This document shows positions 41,232 to 50,624 of a stretch of 64,000 bases of DNA, one piece after another (the stretch's first letter is position 1; each line of letters starts with the position of its first letter). This DNA is from Clostridiales bacterium (GTDB lineage: Bacteria; Bacillota; Clostridia; Oscillospirales; Oscillospiraceae): the NCBI GenBank assembly GCA_029265405.1, contig JAJUJI010000008.1:62001-126000 (forward strand), read 5' to 3'. The position numbers and the translations under genes are program-made. The notes beneath the pieces are model-generated. The model had not been told where the DNA came from and ran no database searches. It saw only the letters and a list, made by a program, of their open reading frames with translations.

Positions 41232-42836
41232 ATGGCCGTAAATATAATGACGACGAGCGAGGAAATAAGGCGCGAGGTAGACCGCAGGAGAACGTTTGCC
41301 ATAATATCGCACCCGGACGCCGGCAAAACCACGATGACGGAAAAGCTGCTGCTTTACGGCGGAGCAATAAGGCTGGCCGGTACGGTCAAGGGGAGGAAGG
41401 CGGCCCAATACGCCGTTTCAGACTGGATGGCCATAGAGAAGCAGAGGGGCATATCCGTCACCTCCAGCGTATTGAATTTCGACTACGAGGGCTTCCGTGT
41501 GAACATACTGGACACGCCGGGCCACCAGGATTTCAGCGAGGACACCTACAGGACGCTGGTGGCCGCCGACAGCGCCGTCATGCTGATTGACGGGGCCAAG
41601 GGCGTGGAGGAGCAGACGAAGAAGCTCTTCCGCGTCTGCCGCATGCGGGGCATACCCATCTTTACATTTGTAAACAAGCTGGACAGGGCCTGCAAGAACC
41701 CGTTTGCCCTTATGAAGGAGATAGAGGACGTGCTGGGCATCAGGTCCTGCCCCATGAACTGGCCCATAGGCACGGACGGGGATTTCATGGGCGTCTACGA
41801 CAGGGAAAGAGGGGAGGTGGAGCTGTTCGAGGGCGGAGGCCACGGGCGGAGCGTAGCCGCCTCGACGGCGCTGGGCCTTGAGGACGAGGGCCTGAGAGAG
41901 CTGCTTGGCGAGCACCTGTACGGCAAGCTGCGCGAGGAGGCGGAGCTGCTGGACGTGGCGGGCGAGGAGCTTGACATGGGCAAGGTGGCGGCGGGGGAGC
42001 TGACGCCGATGTTTTTTGGCAGCGCAATGACCAATTTCGGCATCCGCCAGTTTTTGGAGGCTTTTTTGAGGATGGCGCCGCCCCCCGGAATAAGAAGGCA
42101 CAGCGAGGGCGAGGCCTCGCCCTACGACGAGGATTTTTCCGGCTTCGTTTTCAAGATACAGGCCAACATGGACCCCGCGCACCGCGACAGGATAGCCTTT
42201 GTAAGGGTCTGCTCGGGCAAATTTGAAAAGGGCATGGAGATAATACATTCCCGCAGCGGGAAAAAAGTGAGGCTGGCCCAGTCGCAGCAGTTCATGGCCC
42301 AGGAGAGGACGGCTGTTGAGGAGGCCTACGCCGGCGACATAATAGGCGTATTCGACACCTCCACCTTCAAAATAGGCGACACGCTCCGGCAAAGCCAAAA
42401 GCCCTTCAAGTTCGAGGATATACCCATGTTCCCGGCGGAGCATTTCGCCGAGGTCAGCGCCAAGGACTCCTCCAAGCGCAAGCAGTTTTTAAAGGGCATA
42501 ACCCAGATAGCCGAGGAAGGCGCCATACAGGTATTCAAGGACCCCGATATAGGCATAGAGATGTACACCGTAGGCGTAGCGGGAGCGCTGCAGCTCGAGG
42601 TGCTGGAATACAGACTGAAAAACGAGTACAATGTGGACGCTGTTATCAAAAGGCTGCCATATACGATGGCCCGCTGGATAATAGCGGAAAAATTCACCAA
42701 GGACATGCTCAGCCACAACGGCGCGGCCCTGGTACAGGACCAGCTGGGCAGGCCCGTGCTGCTGGCGGAAAACCAGTGGACGCTGAAATATATCCAGGAA
42801 AAAAACAAGAACGCTCGCTTTATGGATATAGTTTAA
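41232..42836 (+). CDS. prfC: Peptide chain release factor 3
   Basis: About 534 residues. GTPase motifs: G1 SHPDAGKTT, G2 region KQRGISVTSS, G3 DTPGHQDFSEDTYRTL, G4 NKLDR. The RF3 domains II and III follow, with HRDRIAFVRVCSGKFEKGM and a C-terminal ETF-like fold. It recycles RF1/RF2 from the ribosome after termination. The start is uncertain: ATG 41232 touches AAAGGA, while ATG 41247 is 15 nt from it; both give a normal N-terminus. Divergent to the SDR gene. Confidence 0.93.
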   Translation: MAVNIMTTSEEIRREVDRRRTFAIISHPDAGKTTMTEKLLLYGGAIRLAGTVKGRKAAQYAVSDWMAIEKQRGISVTSSVLNFDYEGFRVNILDTPGHQDFSEDTYRTLVAADSAVMLIDGAKGVEEQTKKLFRVCRMRGIPIFTFVNKLDRACKNPFALMKEIEDVLGIRSCPMNWPIGTDGDFMGVYDRERGEVELFEGGGHGRSVAASTALGLEDEGLRELLGEHLYGKLREEAELLDVAGEELDMGKVAAGELTPMFFGSAMTNFGIRQFLEAFLRMAPPPGIRRHSEGEASPYDEDFSGFVFKIQANMDPAHRDRIAFVRVCSGKFEKGMEIIHSRSGKKVRLAQSQQFMAQERTAVEEAYAGDIIGVFDTSTFKIGDTLRQSQKPFKFEDIPMFPAEHFAEVSAKDSSKRKQFLKGITQIAEEGAIQVFKDPDIGIEMYTVGVAGALQLEVLEYRLKNEYNVDAVIKRLPYTMARWIIAEKFTKDMLSHNGAALVQDQLGRPVLLAENQWTLKYIQEKNKNARFMDIV

Positions 42837-42846
42837 CCTCAACGCA

Positions 42847-42874
42847 TTGATTTTCAGGCGTTTTATGATATATT
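42847..42874 (+). promoter_or_regulatory. Promoter of iorAB
   Basis: TTGATT (42847-42852) and TATATT (42869-42874), 16 nt apart, 43 nt before the iorA start. Confidence 0.5.
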
Positions 42875-42917
42875 AATTAAGTTGCAGCGAAATTTGCGCC
42901 CGCGGGGAGTATATGAT

Positions 42918-44723
42918 ATGCCAAAGCTGTTTCTGATGGGCAACGAAGCGGCGGCGCTGGGAGCCGTGCACGCCGGTGTGAACCTGGCGGCGGGCTATCC
43001 GGGCACGCCGTCCACCGAAATATTGGAATCCGTCGCGAAATTCGGCGGCGGGAGCGTATATGTGGAATGGTCGGTCAACGAGAAGGCCGCGCTGGAAGTG
43101 GCGGCCGGCGCCTCCTATTGCGGGGCCAGGACTCTGGTCACCATGAAGCAGGTGGGGCTTAACGTGGCCTCGGACCCGCTCATGAGCCTGGCCTATATAG
43201 GGGTCAAGGGCGGCATGGTCATAGCGGTCGCCGACGATCCGGGCCCCATCTCCTCACAGACTGAGCAGGACACGAGGCTGTTTGCCCGCTTCGCCAAGCT
43301 GCCGGTTTTCGACCCCTCCTCGCCGGAGGAGGCCTACGAGATGATGCTGGACGCCTTCGAGTATTCCGAGAAATACGCGACTCCCGTGCTGCTGCGCCCG
43401 ACGACGAGGGTCTGCCACGGCTGCGCCTCTGTTTGGGCGAGGGAGGGCGGCCTTGCCAAAAAGCCGGAGGGCTTTGCCAGGGATCCGGCCCGCTGGGTCA
43501 TCTTTCCCCGGACGGCGTATATGAACCACTTGAAAATCGAGCGGAGAAACCCCGAAATAGGCGAGGACTTTTCCTCCTACCGCTTCAACAGGCTGGAAAA
43601 GGGCAAGGGCGCGAAGAAGGGCATAGCCTGCTCGGGGATAAGCCGGGCCTACGCCGCCGAGGCGCTCGAGGGAACCGCCGCCGAGCCGGCCGTGCTTAGC
43701 GTCGCCACTCCGCACCCCTTCCCGGAAAGGCTGGCCCTTGAATTCCTTGAGGGGCTGGAGGAGGTCCTTGTGCTGGAGGAGCTGGATCCCGTTGTCGAGC
43801 GGGAACTGATATGTCTTTGCGGGAAGCGGCGCCTGGATGTGCGCGTGCGCGGCAAGCTGGACGGGAGCGTTCAATCGGCGGGCGAGTATTCCGTCGAGTC
43901 CGTGAAAAGGGCGCTGGGCGAATTTTTGGGCCTGAATTATGATATTCCCAAGGAGCCGGATAATATGCCGCAGCTTCCCGCTCGGCCGCCAGTGCTTTGC
44001 GCCGGCTGCCCCCACAGGGCTTCCTTCTACGCCGTGAAGCTGGCCGCGAAAGGAAAAAAGGCAGTATTCAGCGGGGACATAGGCTGCTACACCCTGGGCA
44101 ACGCCAGACCGCTTGAAATGGTGGACACCTGCCTTTGCATGGGCGCGGGCCTAACCATAGCCCAGGGCATGCACAGGATAGAGCCTGACGCGCTCAATTT
44201 TGCCTTTATTGGCGATTCCACCTTCTTTGCCTCCGGCATTACGGGCGTTGTGAACGCGGTCTACAACAGGGCCGATATAATAATAATTGTGCTTGACAAT
44301 TCCACCACGGCCATGACGGGGCATCAGCCTCATCCGGGCACAGGCTTGAAGCCGACTGGGGAGGCGGGCACGAAGATAAGCATCGAAAGGGTGCTTGAGG
44401 CCGTAGGCGTACCCTTTGTCAGGACGGTAAACCCCCTCGAGCTGGAGGAGGCGGTAAGCGCGGTGCGCGAGGCCGCCGAAATGAGCGGGGTGCGGGCCGT
44501 GGTATTCAGGTCGCCCTGTATAGCCCTTTCCAAGCCTTCCCCGGCCTATTGGATAACGGACAAGTGCATCGGGTGCCTTAAATGCGTCAGGGAGCTGGGC
44601 TGCCCGGCTATTGCGGTAGAAAACGGAAGGGCGGCCATAGAAAAGACGCTGTGCTTCGGCTGCTCTCTCTGCGCCAGGATCTGCCCCGCCGGGGCTATAG
44701 TCCGGGAAAGGGAGGGCAAGTGA
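42918..44723 (+). CDS. iorA: Indolepyruvate:ferredoxin oxidoreductase, alpha subunit
   Basis: About 601 residues from ATG 42918 after GGGGAG. The N-terminal pyrimidine-binding domain (GYPGTPSTEILE, near residue 30) and the later thiamine diphosphate domain (GDIGCYTLGNARPLEMVDTCLCMGAG; GDSTFFASGITGVVN) are followed by a two-cluster ferredoxin tail (CIGCLKCVRELGCP and CFGCSLCARICP). With IorB it oxidises aryl-pyruvates (indolepyruvate, phenylpyruvate) to aryl-acetyl-CoA with reduction of ferredoxin. It fits amino-acid fermentation together with the T-box-controlled transporter and PaaK-like ligase downstream. Confidence 0.93.
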   Translation: MPKLFLMGNEAAALGAVHAGVNLAAGYPGTPSTEILESVAKFGGGSVYVEWSVNEKAALEVAAGASYCGARTLVTMKQVGLNVASDPLMSLAYIGVKGGMVIAVADDPGPISSQTEQDTRLFARFAKLPVFDPSSPEEAYEMMLDAFEYSEKYATPVLLRPTTRVCHGCASVWAREGGLAKKPEGFARDPARWVIFPRTAYMNHLKIERRNPEIGEDFSSYRFNRLEKGKGAKKGIACSGISRAYAAEALEGTAAEPAVLSVATPHPFPERLALEFLEGLEEVLVLEELDPVVERELICLCGKRRLDVRVRGKLDGSVQSAGEYSVESVKRALGEFLGLNYDIPKEPDNMPQLPARPPVLCAGCPHRASFYAVKLAAKGKKAVFSGDIGCYTLGNARPLEMVDTCLCMGAGLTIAQGMHRIEPDALNFAFIGDSTFFASGITGVVNAVYNRADIIIIVLDNSTTAMTGHQPHPGTGLKPTGEAGTKISIERVLEAVGVPFVRTVNPLELEEAVSAVREAAEMSGVRAVVFRSPCIALSKPSPAYWITDKCIGCLKCVRELGCPAIAVENGRAAIEKTLCFGCSLCARICPAGAIVREREGK

Positions 44724-44724
44724 C

Positions 44725-45294
44725 ATGACGAAAAGCATACTCATCTGCGGCGTCGGCGGGCAGGGCACTGTCCTGGCCTCGCGGCTGGCGGCTTCGGCGG
44801 CCATGGACAGGGGCCTGAGCGTCAGGACGGCGGAAACCATAGGCATGGCCCAGCGGGGCGGCTGCGTGGTAAGCCATGTGAGGATGGGTGATAAAATACA
44901 CTCGCCGCTTATCCCGCTCGGCGGCGCGGATGTCGTTATAGGCTTCGAGCCGGCGGAGGCCGCAAGGTGCCTTGCCTATCTCAAGGCGGAGGGCACGATG
45001 GTGGTAAACGCCAAGGCGGTCAAGCCCGTCGTCTCGGCCCTGAGCGGCGCGCCCTACGAGGCGGGCCCTGTTTTGGACTTTTTGAAGGCCAGCGTGAAAA
45101 GGCTGGTTATCGTGGACGGGGAGGGCGTCTGCGCCCGCTGCGGCTCCCCGAAGGTGCTGAACATAGCGCTGCTGGCGGCGGCCGTCAAGGCCGGCTGCCT
45201 GGATATGACGGCGGAGGAGCTAAGGGACGCCATCAGGCGAAGGGTGGACGCGAGATTCCATGAGATGAATTTACTGGCCGTGGATTTGGCCTGA
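44725..45294 (+). CDS. iorB: Indolepyruvate:ferredoxin oxidoreductase, beta subunit
   Basis: A 189-residue POR-gamma-like subunit: ILICGVGGQGTVLASRLAA at the start and ETIGMAQRGGCVVSHVRMG are hallmark motifs. ATG 44725 lies one base after the iorA stop, so the two are translated together. It completes the aryl-pyruvate oxidoreductase. Confidence 0.93.
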   Translation: MTKSILICGVGGQGTVLASRLAASAAMDRGLSVRTAETIGMAQRGGCVVSHVRMGDKIHSPLIPLGGADVVIGFEPAEAARCLAYLKAEGTMVVNAKAVKPVVSALSGAPYEAGPVLDFLKASVKRLVIVDGEGVCARCGSPKVLNIALLAAAVKAGCLDMTAEELRDAIRRRVDARFHEMNLLAVDLA

Positions 45295-45809
45295 CAAGCT
45301 GCGGCCGGCGGCAAACAGACGGGAAGGGGGCGGACGCGACGGGCTGCAAGACCTTTTTCTTAAAAAAACGAATATTGCCTGCGGCTCTGGCGCTGCTGCT
45401 GGCGTCCGCCGCGGCGGGCAGCCCCGCGCGCAGCTTGGAGCCTTCGGCCGTGAGGCCGCGCGATGCGGCCGCCCCGTTCTCCGGCGGATCCGGGAGGCGG
45501 GCGGACGCCGTTATCTGCCTGATGCCAGAGGAGGGCGGCGACGGAGCGTTCGGGGCAAAAGGCCCGCAGAGGCTGGGCAACGGCGAGGGGCCAAAGGCTT
45601 TTGCGCCGGGAGGCGGCGGCGCCGTCGCGCCCGCTCAGCCGGCGGCCCTCCGCGCCCGCTGGCGTATATTCAGGCGGAGGCCGCGCCCCGGCCGGCTCCG
45701 CTCCTCAAGGGACGCGATGATCGAATTTTTGCACGATAAGGACGGCATGAAGCGGCATGCGCCCGCTGAAACATCATTGCTGTGATTAATAATTTACGGA
45801 GGAATATTC
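45295..45809 (+). other. 515-bp gap with one doubtful secreted-protein frame (45375-45785)
   Basis: Between iorB and secD one frame is open from a TTG at 45375 to 45785 (136 codons). Read from slightly upstream it gives KTFFLKKRILPAALALLLAS, which looks like a signal peptide, but the rest is rich in Arg, Ala, Gly and Pro as random GC-rich DNA would be, and no ribosome site precedes any start. I call no gene. No terminator or promoter stands out. Confidence 0.3.
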
Positions 45810-47075
45810 TTGAAGAGGTTTAAAAAGAAGAGGACCTTCTTTATTGTGCTGCTGATCACCGTGCTGCTGGCGCTTGTGGCCGTCTTCGGCCTTGAGATAG
45901 GAAGCCTGAATTTGAAGGGCGCCAATGAGATGCGCTTCGGCATAGACATACGCGGCGGCGTGGAGGCAACCTACGAGCCTAAGGACCTGGGCAGGACGCC
46001 CACCTCCGCCGAGCTTGAGGCGGCAAGGGCCATACTGGAAACGCGCATGGACGCCCTGAACATTTCCGACAGGGACGTGACCGTGGACAAGACGGAGGGG
46101 AAGATCATAATCAGGTTCCCCTGGAAGTCGGACGAGGCCGATTTCGACCCGCAGAAGGCCGTTTCCGAGCTCGGCGAGACGGCGCGGCTGACCTTCCGCG
46201 ACCCGGACGGAAACGTGGTGCTGGAGGGCTCCGACGTGACCCAGAGCTACGCCACCCTAAGCCAGCAGGACGGCTCGCCCATAGTCATACTGAAGCTTTC
46301 CGAGGAAGGCAGGACCAAGTTTTCCGAGGCTACAGGCAGGCTGAAGGGCAAAAAAATATCCATATACATGGATGAAAACGAAATATCCGCACCGACGGTC
46401 AACGAGCAGATTACCACCGACACCGCCGAAATCAACCACATAGGGAGCCTGGACGAGGCCAAGGCCCTTTCCGACAAAATAAATTCCGGCTCGCTGCCCT
46501 TCTCGCTCGTAGTTAAAAACTGCAACATTATAAGCCCGACTCTCGGCAGCGGCGCGCTGTCGGTCATGGTGCTGGCGGGCAAGATAGCCTTTGTCCTGGT
46601 CTGCCTGTTCATGCTCGTCTATTACAGGCTGCCCGGACTGGTCGCCTGCATAGCGCTGTCGCTGCAGGTGATCGGCCAGCTCCTGGCCCTCTCTATACCG
46701 CAATATACGCTGACCCTGCCCGGCATCGCGGGAGTCATACTCTCCATAGGCATGGGCGTGGACGCAAACGTCATCGTTTCCGAGCGCATCAAGGAGGAGC
46801 TTGCGGCGGGCAAGACCCTGCAGGCGGCCATATCCGCCGGCTTCCACAGGGCCTTTTCCTCCGTGGCCGACGGCAACGTGACCGTCATAATAGTCGCGGT
46901 CATGCTGCTGCTGGTCGGCTCCGGCTCCATGCTCTCCTTCGGCTATACGCTGCTCTGCGGCGTCATAATGAACTTCCTCTGCGGCGTTACGGCCTCCCGG
47001 CTCATGATACAGTCGCTGGCGGAATATAAGTTCCTTCGCAAGCCCCAGCTCTACGGCGCAAGGAGGTTAGGATAA
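45810..47075 (+). CDS. secD: Protein translocase subunit SecD
   Basis: 421 residues from TTG 45810, preceded by GGAGGAATATTC. A first membrane helix, the extracytoplasmic domain with FGIDIRGGVEATYEP and RLTFRDPDGNV, then five C-terminal helices with GVDANVIVSERIKEEL. It works with SecF to pull exported proteins from the SecYEG channel using proton motive force. Its stop overlaps the secF start by one base. Confidence 0.94.
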   Translation: MKRFKKKRTFFIVLLITVLLALVAVFGLEIGSLNLKGANEMRFGIDIRGGVEATYEPKDLGRTPTSAELEAARAILETRMDALNISDRDVTVDKTEGKIIIRFPWKSDEADFDPQKAVSELGETARLTFRDPDGNVVLEGSDVTQSYATLSQQDGSPIVILKLSEEGRTKFSEATGRLKGKKISIYMDENEISAPTVNEQITTDTAEINHIGSLDEAKALSDKINSGSLPFSLVVKNCNIISPTLGSGALSVMVLAGKIAFVLVCLFMLVYYRLPGLVACIALSLQVIGQLLALSIPQYTLTLPGIAGVILSIGMGVDANVIVSERIKEELAAGKTLQAAISAGFHRAFSSVADGNVTVIIVAVMLLLVGSGSMLSFGYTLLCGVIMNFLCGVTASRLMIQSLAEYKFLRKPQLYGARRLG

Positions 47076-47998
47076 TGGCAATAAGGTTCTATAAGCACAG
47101 GTATGTCTACTTCGCCATTTCTATAGCGGTGATTTTGACCGGAGTTATTTGCCTGCTTATTAACGGCATATCCCTTGACATTCAGTTCAAGGGCGGCTCC
47201 ATATTGAAATACACGTATACCGGGGAAATAGACGCCGAACAGGCGGGCGCCGCGGTCGAAGCCGCAATCGGCAGGGAGACGAGCTGCCTTATCCAGTACA
47301 ATATGGCCAAGGACGAGCAGATGCTCATCGTTAACCTTGCCGAGGACGAGGCCCTAACCTCCCAGGAGCAGCAGGCCGTAACCGACGCGCTGACGGCCAA
47401 GTACCCGGACCAAAACCTGAACCTTTCCGAATCCCTGACGGTCGAGCCCTTCATAGGCGCGAGATTTTTCAAGAACGGCATAATAGCGATAGTCGTTTCC
47501 TTCCTTCTCATACTGGTCTACGTGGCCTTCCGCTTCAAAAACATTGGCGGGGTGTCGGCCGGCGCCATGGCGATAGTGGCCCTGCTGCACGACGCCTGCG
47601 TGGTCACCTCGGCCTTCATAGTCTTTAAAATACCGCTCAACGATTCCTTCATCGCGGCTATCTTGACCATCATAGGCTTTTCCATCAACGACACGATAGT
47701 CATATACGACCGCATCAGGGAAAACCGCACGCTTCTTGGAAGCAAGGTCGGGCCGGAGGAGCTTGTGGACAGGAGCATAACCCAGTCCATGTCCCGCTCC
47801 ATAAACACAAATATAGCCGTGTTCATCAGCATAACCATAGTGTATGTTTTTGCGCAGATATACAACATCGAGTCCATAAAGGACTTCGCCCTGCCCATGA
47901 TGTTCGGCACAGTGTCCGGCTGCTACTCCACGATCTGCATAGCCGGGCCGCTCTGGACCATGTGGCAGAACCATAAGCTGAGGAAAAAGGCCGCCTAG
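47075..47998 (+). CDS. secF: Protein translocase subunit SecF
   Basis: 307 residues from ATG 47075, with AAGGAGG upstream inside the end of secD. Six helices; LDIQFKGGSILKYTYTG near the start and FSINDTIVIYDRIREN are SecF marks. Forms the SecDF complex. A promoter for the T-box operon begins just after it. Confidence 0.94.
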   Translation: MAIRFYKHRYVYFAISIAVILTGVICLLINGISLDIQFKGGSILKYTYTGEIDAEQAGAAVEAAIGRETSCLIQYNMAKDEQMLIVNLAEDEALTSQEQQAVTDALTAKYPDQNLNLSESLTVEPFIGARFFKNGIIAIVVSFLLILVYVAFRFKNIGGVSAGAMAIVALLHDACVVTSAFIVFKIPLNDSFIAAILTIIGFSINDTIVIYDRIRENRTLLGSKVGPEELVDRSITQSMSRSINTNIAVFISITIVYVFAQIYNIESIKDFALPMMFGTVSGCYSTICIAGPLWTMWQNHKLRKKAA

Positions 47999-48020
47999 CA
48001 AAAAACGACGGAAATAACGC

Positions 48021-48049
48021 TTGACAAACGCAAATTTAGGTAGTAATAT
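48021..48049 (+). promoter_or_regulatory. Promoter of the T-box/ECF operon
   Basis: TTGACA (48021-48026) and TAATAT (48044-48049), 17 nt apart. Confidence 0.8.
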
Positions 48050-48059
48050 ATTTGCCAAT

Positions 48060-48342
48060 CTCATATAGCCAAACCTATGAGGCGAAGATCAAACCGCTGT
48101 ACGCGCCCGCAGAGAGCGGGGGGTGCTGGGATCCCCGCGGAGAAGCGAAGCGGCAAATGGATCGCCGAGGGAAAGGTGAAAGAGCCGGCTTCCGCCGGTC
48201 TTAAGTATCCGGACCGCAGGCCTGCGTTAAAGGCGGAAAATGTGTTTGCATTTTCGTAAAGCGGACCTTTTACGGTCAATTAAGGTGGCACCGCAAGGCT
48301 TATCAGCCCTGTCCTTAAAAAAGGATGGGGCTGTTTTGTTTT
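48060..48342 (+). ncRNA. T-box leader, probably tryptophan-specific
   Basis: The conserved AGAGAGCGGGGGGTGCTG distal stem I segment lies at 48111-48128, and the T-box sequence AAGGTGGCACCGC at 48282-48294. A terminator follows: CAGCCC..TCCTT, AAAA, AAGGA..GGGCTG, then TTTTGTTTT (48304-48342). On the 3' side of stem I the expected codon position reads AAATGGATC, with TGG at 48158-48160, so uncharged tRNA-Trp should allow readthrough. The codon call is by position and pattern; it agrees with the transporter downstream. Confidence 0.88.
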
Positions 48343-48408
48343 GCCGGGAGCAGCCGTCGCGGACTGGGGCGGGAGCCTATTGAAATTAAATCGGGAAAGG
48401 TGATAAAA

Positions 48409-48966
48409 ATGGCGGAAAAGCGCGAACTCAAGACCGAAGCCCGGCGCGGCGGCTTCGGCGTATCGGACCTCATACTGGTGGCCGTACTGCTGGCGGCGGG
48501 CGCCGTGCTCAAGCTCACCGTGGGGACGGTGATCAATTTCTTCGGAATGAAGCCGAATTTCATCATTGCCATGTATTGCCTGGCCATACTGCTGACCCGG
48601 CCGGCGAGGCTTACGGCGGCCCTTGGGCAGGCCGCCGTGATCGGCATACTGGCCGGGGCCGTATGCCAGTTCCTGCCCGGCACTCCCTGGCTCAACTTCA
48701 TATCCGAGCTTCTGGGCGCGCTCGTGATGGCGCTGCTGGCAAGGCTGCCGCTTAGGCTTGGAAAGGCTGATCTTTCGGCGTCGGTCTCAACCTTCCTTGC
48801 CACGATAGTCAGCGGCTCGGCCTTTGTGGCCTGCCTGTTTGCTTTTCTCCACGCGGCGACAAAGAGCCTGGCGGCCTATGTGCCCATTGTGTTCTTTACG
48901 GCGCTCATCAACGCGGTCATAGTGCAGCTGCTCTACATACCGCTGAAGGCCGTGCTGAAAAAGTAG
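48409..48966 (+). CDS. ECF transporter substrate-binding (S) component, probably TrpP-like
   Basis: About 185 residues from ATG 48409 after GGGAAAGGTGA, with about six membrane helices. FFGMKPNFIIAMYCLAILLTR and QAAVIGILAGAVCQFLPGTPW resemble the tryptophan transporter TrpP group. The T-box ahead reads TGG, which supports tryptophan as substrate. It should bind the amino acid outside and use the ECF module encoded by the next three genes. The frame begins earlier at 48325, but that part is terminator. Confidence 0.82.
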   Translation: MAEKRELKTEARRGGFGVSDLILVAVLLAAGAVLKLTVGTVINFFGMKPNFIIAMYCLAILLTRPARLTAALGQAAVIGILAGAVCQFLPGTPWLNFISELLGALVMALLARLPLRLGKADLSASVSTFLATIVSGSAFVACLFAFLHAATKSLAAYVPIVFFTALINAVIVQLLYIPLKAVLKK

Positions 48967-48978
48967 GCCTGGAATGCG

Positions 48979-49821
48979 ATGATATCGGTAAAAGACCTTA
49001 CTTTTGTGTACGAAGGCGCCAGGAAGGCCGCCCTAAGCGGCGTGTCCATGGAGATAAGACAAGGCGGCTTTGTCGGCGTAATAGGCCCTTCGGGAGCAGG
49101 CAAGACCACGCTGCTGAGCTGCATGAACGGCATAATCCCGCACCATTTCAAGGGCGACTACTACGGCTCGGTTAAGATCTGCGGGAAGGACACCTTTGAT
49201 TGCAGCCTTACGGAGCTGAGCCTTGTGGCCGGCACCGTTTTTCAGGACGTGGACGGCATGCTGATAAACGCCACCGTGGAGGACGAGGTGCTCTACGGCC
49301 TTGAAAATTTCGGCCTGCCCAAGGCGGAAATTGCGGCAAGGCTGGAGGAAGTCCTCGAAGAGGTGGGCATAGCCGGCCTGCGGCGGCGCTCCATAAGCAC
49401 CCTGTCCGGCGGGCAGAAGCAGAAGGTGGCCATAGCTGCCGTTCTCGCGCTGAGGCCCCAAATACTGCTGCTCGACGAGCCGACCGGCGAGCTGGATCCG
49501 GCGAGCAGCAGGCTGGTTTTTTCGCTGCTGAAAAGGCTCAACAGGGAGCGGGGAATAACCGTCGTAGCGGTAGAGCAGAAAATAATGCTGCTCAGCGAGT
49601 TTGCGAGCGAGCTCGCCGTGATGAGCGAGGGCCGCCTGGAGTTTTTCGGGCCGGTGCGCGAGGTGCTCCGGCATTCCGAGGAGCTTGAGAAAATAGGCGT
49701 AAACTGCCCGCGGGTCGTCGCGCTGTCCAGGGAGCTTGAAAAAAGGGGCCTGACGGCGGGGACGCTCTGCGTCAGCGTGGACGAGGCCGAAGCGGAGGTT
49801 AGGCGGGTGCTAGAGGGATGA
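48979..49821 (+). CDS. ECF transporter ATPase, first
   Basis: 280 residues: Walker A GPSGAGKTT, Q loop VFQDVDGMLINATVEDEVLYG, signature LSGGQKQKVAIAAVL, Walker B ILLLDEPTGELDP. The Q-loop segment FQD(V/P)D...T is typical of energy-coupling-factor ATPases. It pairs with the next ATPase, with which it overlaps by 4 bp (ATGA). Part of the T-box operon. Confidence 0.92.
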   Translation: MISVKDLTFVYEGARKAALSGVSMEIRQGGFVGVIGPSGAGKTTLLSCMNGIIPHHFKGDYYGSVKICGKDTFDCSLTELSLVAGTVFQDVDGMLINATVEDEVLYGLENFGLPKAEIAARLEEVLEEVGIAGLRRRSISTLSGGQKQKVAIAAVLALRPQILLLDEPTGELDPASSRLVFSLLKRLNRERGITVVAVEQKIMLLSEFASELAVMSEGRLEFFGPVREVLRHSEELEKIGVNCPRVVALSRELEKRGLTAGTLCVSVDEAEAEVRRVLEG

Positions 49822-50624
49822 TCAGGCTGGAGCGTGTTTGCTACCGCTACGAGGGCTCGGGCGCGGCCGTGGAGGATCTTTCATTTGAAATAAACAGGGG
49901 CGAGTTTGCAGCCCTTTTGGGTGAAAACGGCGCCGGAAAATCGACCGTAGCCAAGCTCATAGACGGGCTTGTAAAGCCCGCTTCGGGAACGGTTACAGTG
50001 GCGGGCCTGGACACGAGGAAAACGAAAACCAGCGAGCTGGCAAAGCGCGTGGGCTTTTTATTCCAGAACCCGGACCGGCAGATCTGCAAAAATACAGTCA
50101 GGGAGGAGCTGGCCTTCGGGCTGGAGCTGCGCGGCCTGGACAGGGCGGCGATAGATGAAAGGGTGGAGCGGACGCTCCGCGATTTCGGCTTCGACGGGGA
50201 AAGGGGGCCCTTTACCCTCAGCCGGGGCGAAAGGCAGCGCCTAGCCCTGGCTTCCATCATAGCCGCCGAGCCTGAGATAATGATACTGGATGAACCGACG
50301 ACGGGTCTTGACTACAGGGAGTGCATGCGCGTCATGGAGGCCGTGAAAGGGCTTAATGAAAACGGGGCAACCGTTTTGATGATTTGCCACGACATGGAGG
50401 TCGTGCTGGACTTCGCGCGCAGGGCGCTGGTCCTGTCGAAAGGCCGGCTCATAGCGGACGGAGCGGCCCGCCGCATTTTCCGCAGCGCCTGTGCGATGGA
50501 GAAGGCCTCGCTCTCGCCCCCGCAGATAACCCAGCTTTCGCTGAGGCTGGGGGCGGGCTTCGAGGAGGCCGACACGGTGGGCGAGCTGGCCGAGGCGATT
50601 GTGAAAAGGAGGCGCGCGGTATGA
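49818..50624 (+). CDS. ECF transporter ATPase, second
   Basis: 268 residues: Walker A GENGAGKST, Q loop FLFQNPDRQICKNTVREELAFGLE, signature LSRGERQRLALASII, Walker B IMILDEPTTGLDY, H loop ICHDMEV. The QNPD...T...E pattern is that of CbiO/EcfA subunits. It overlaps its neighbours by 4 bp on both sides, which fits a tight complex with the first ATPase and the T component. Confidence 0.93.
   Translation: MIRLERVCYRYEGSGAAVEDLSFEINRGEFAALLGENGAGKSTVAKLIDGLVKPASGTVTVAGLDTRKTKTSELAKRVGFLFQNPDRQICKNTVREELAFGLELRGLDRAAIDERVERTLRDFGFDGERGPFTLSRGERQRLALASIIAAEPEIMILDEPTTGLDYRECMRVMEAVKGLNENGATVLMICHDMEVVLDFARRALVLSKGRLIADGAARRIFRSACAMEKASLSPPQITQLSLRLGAGFEEADTVGELAEAIVKRRRAV

Noticed and set aside
42847-42917. 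Riboswitch before iorA
   Set aside because: Only a promoter and a short AT-rich leader are present; no structured element stands out.
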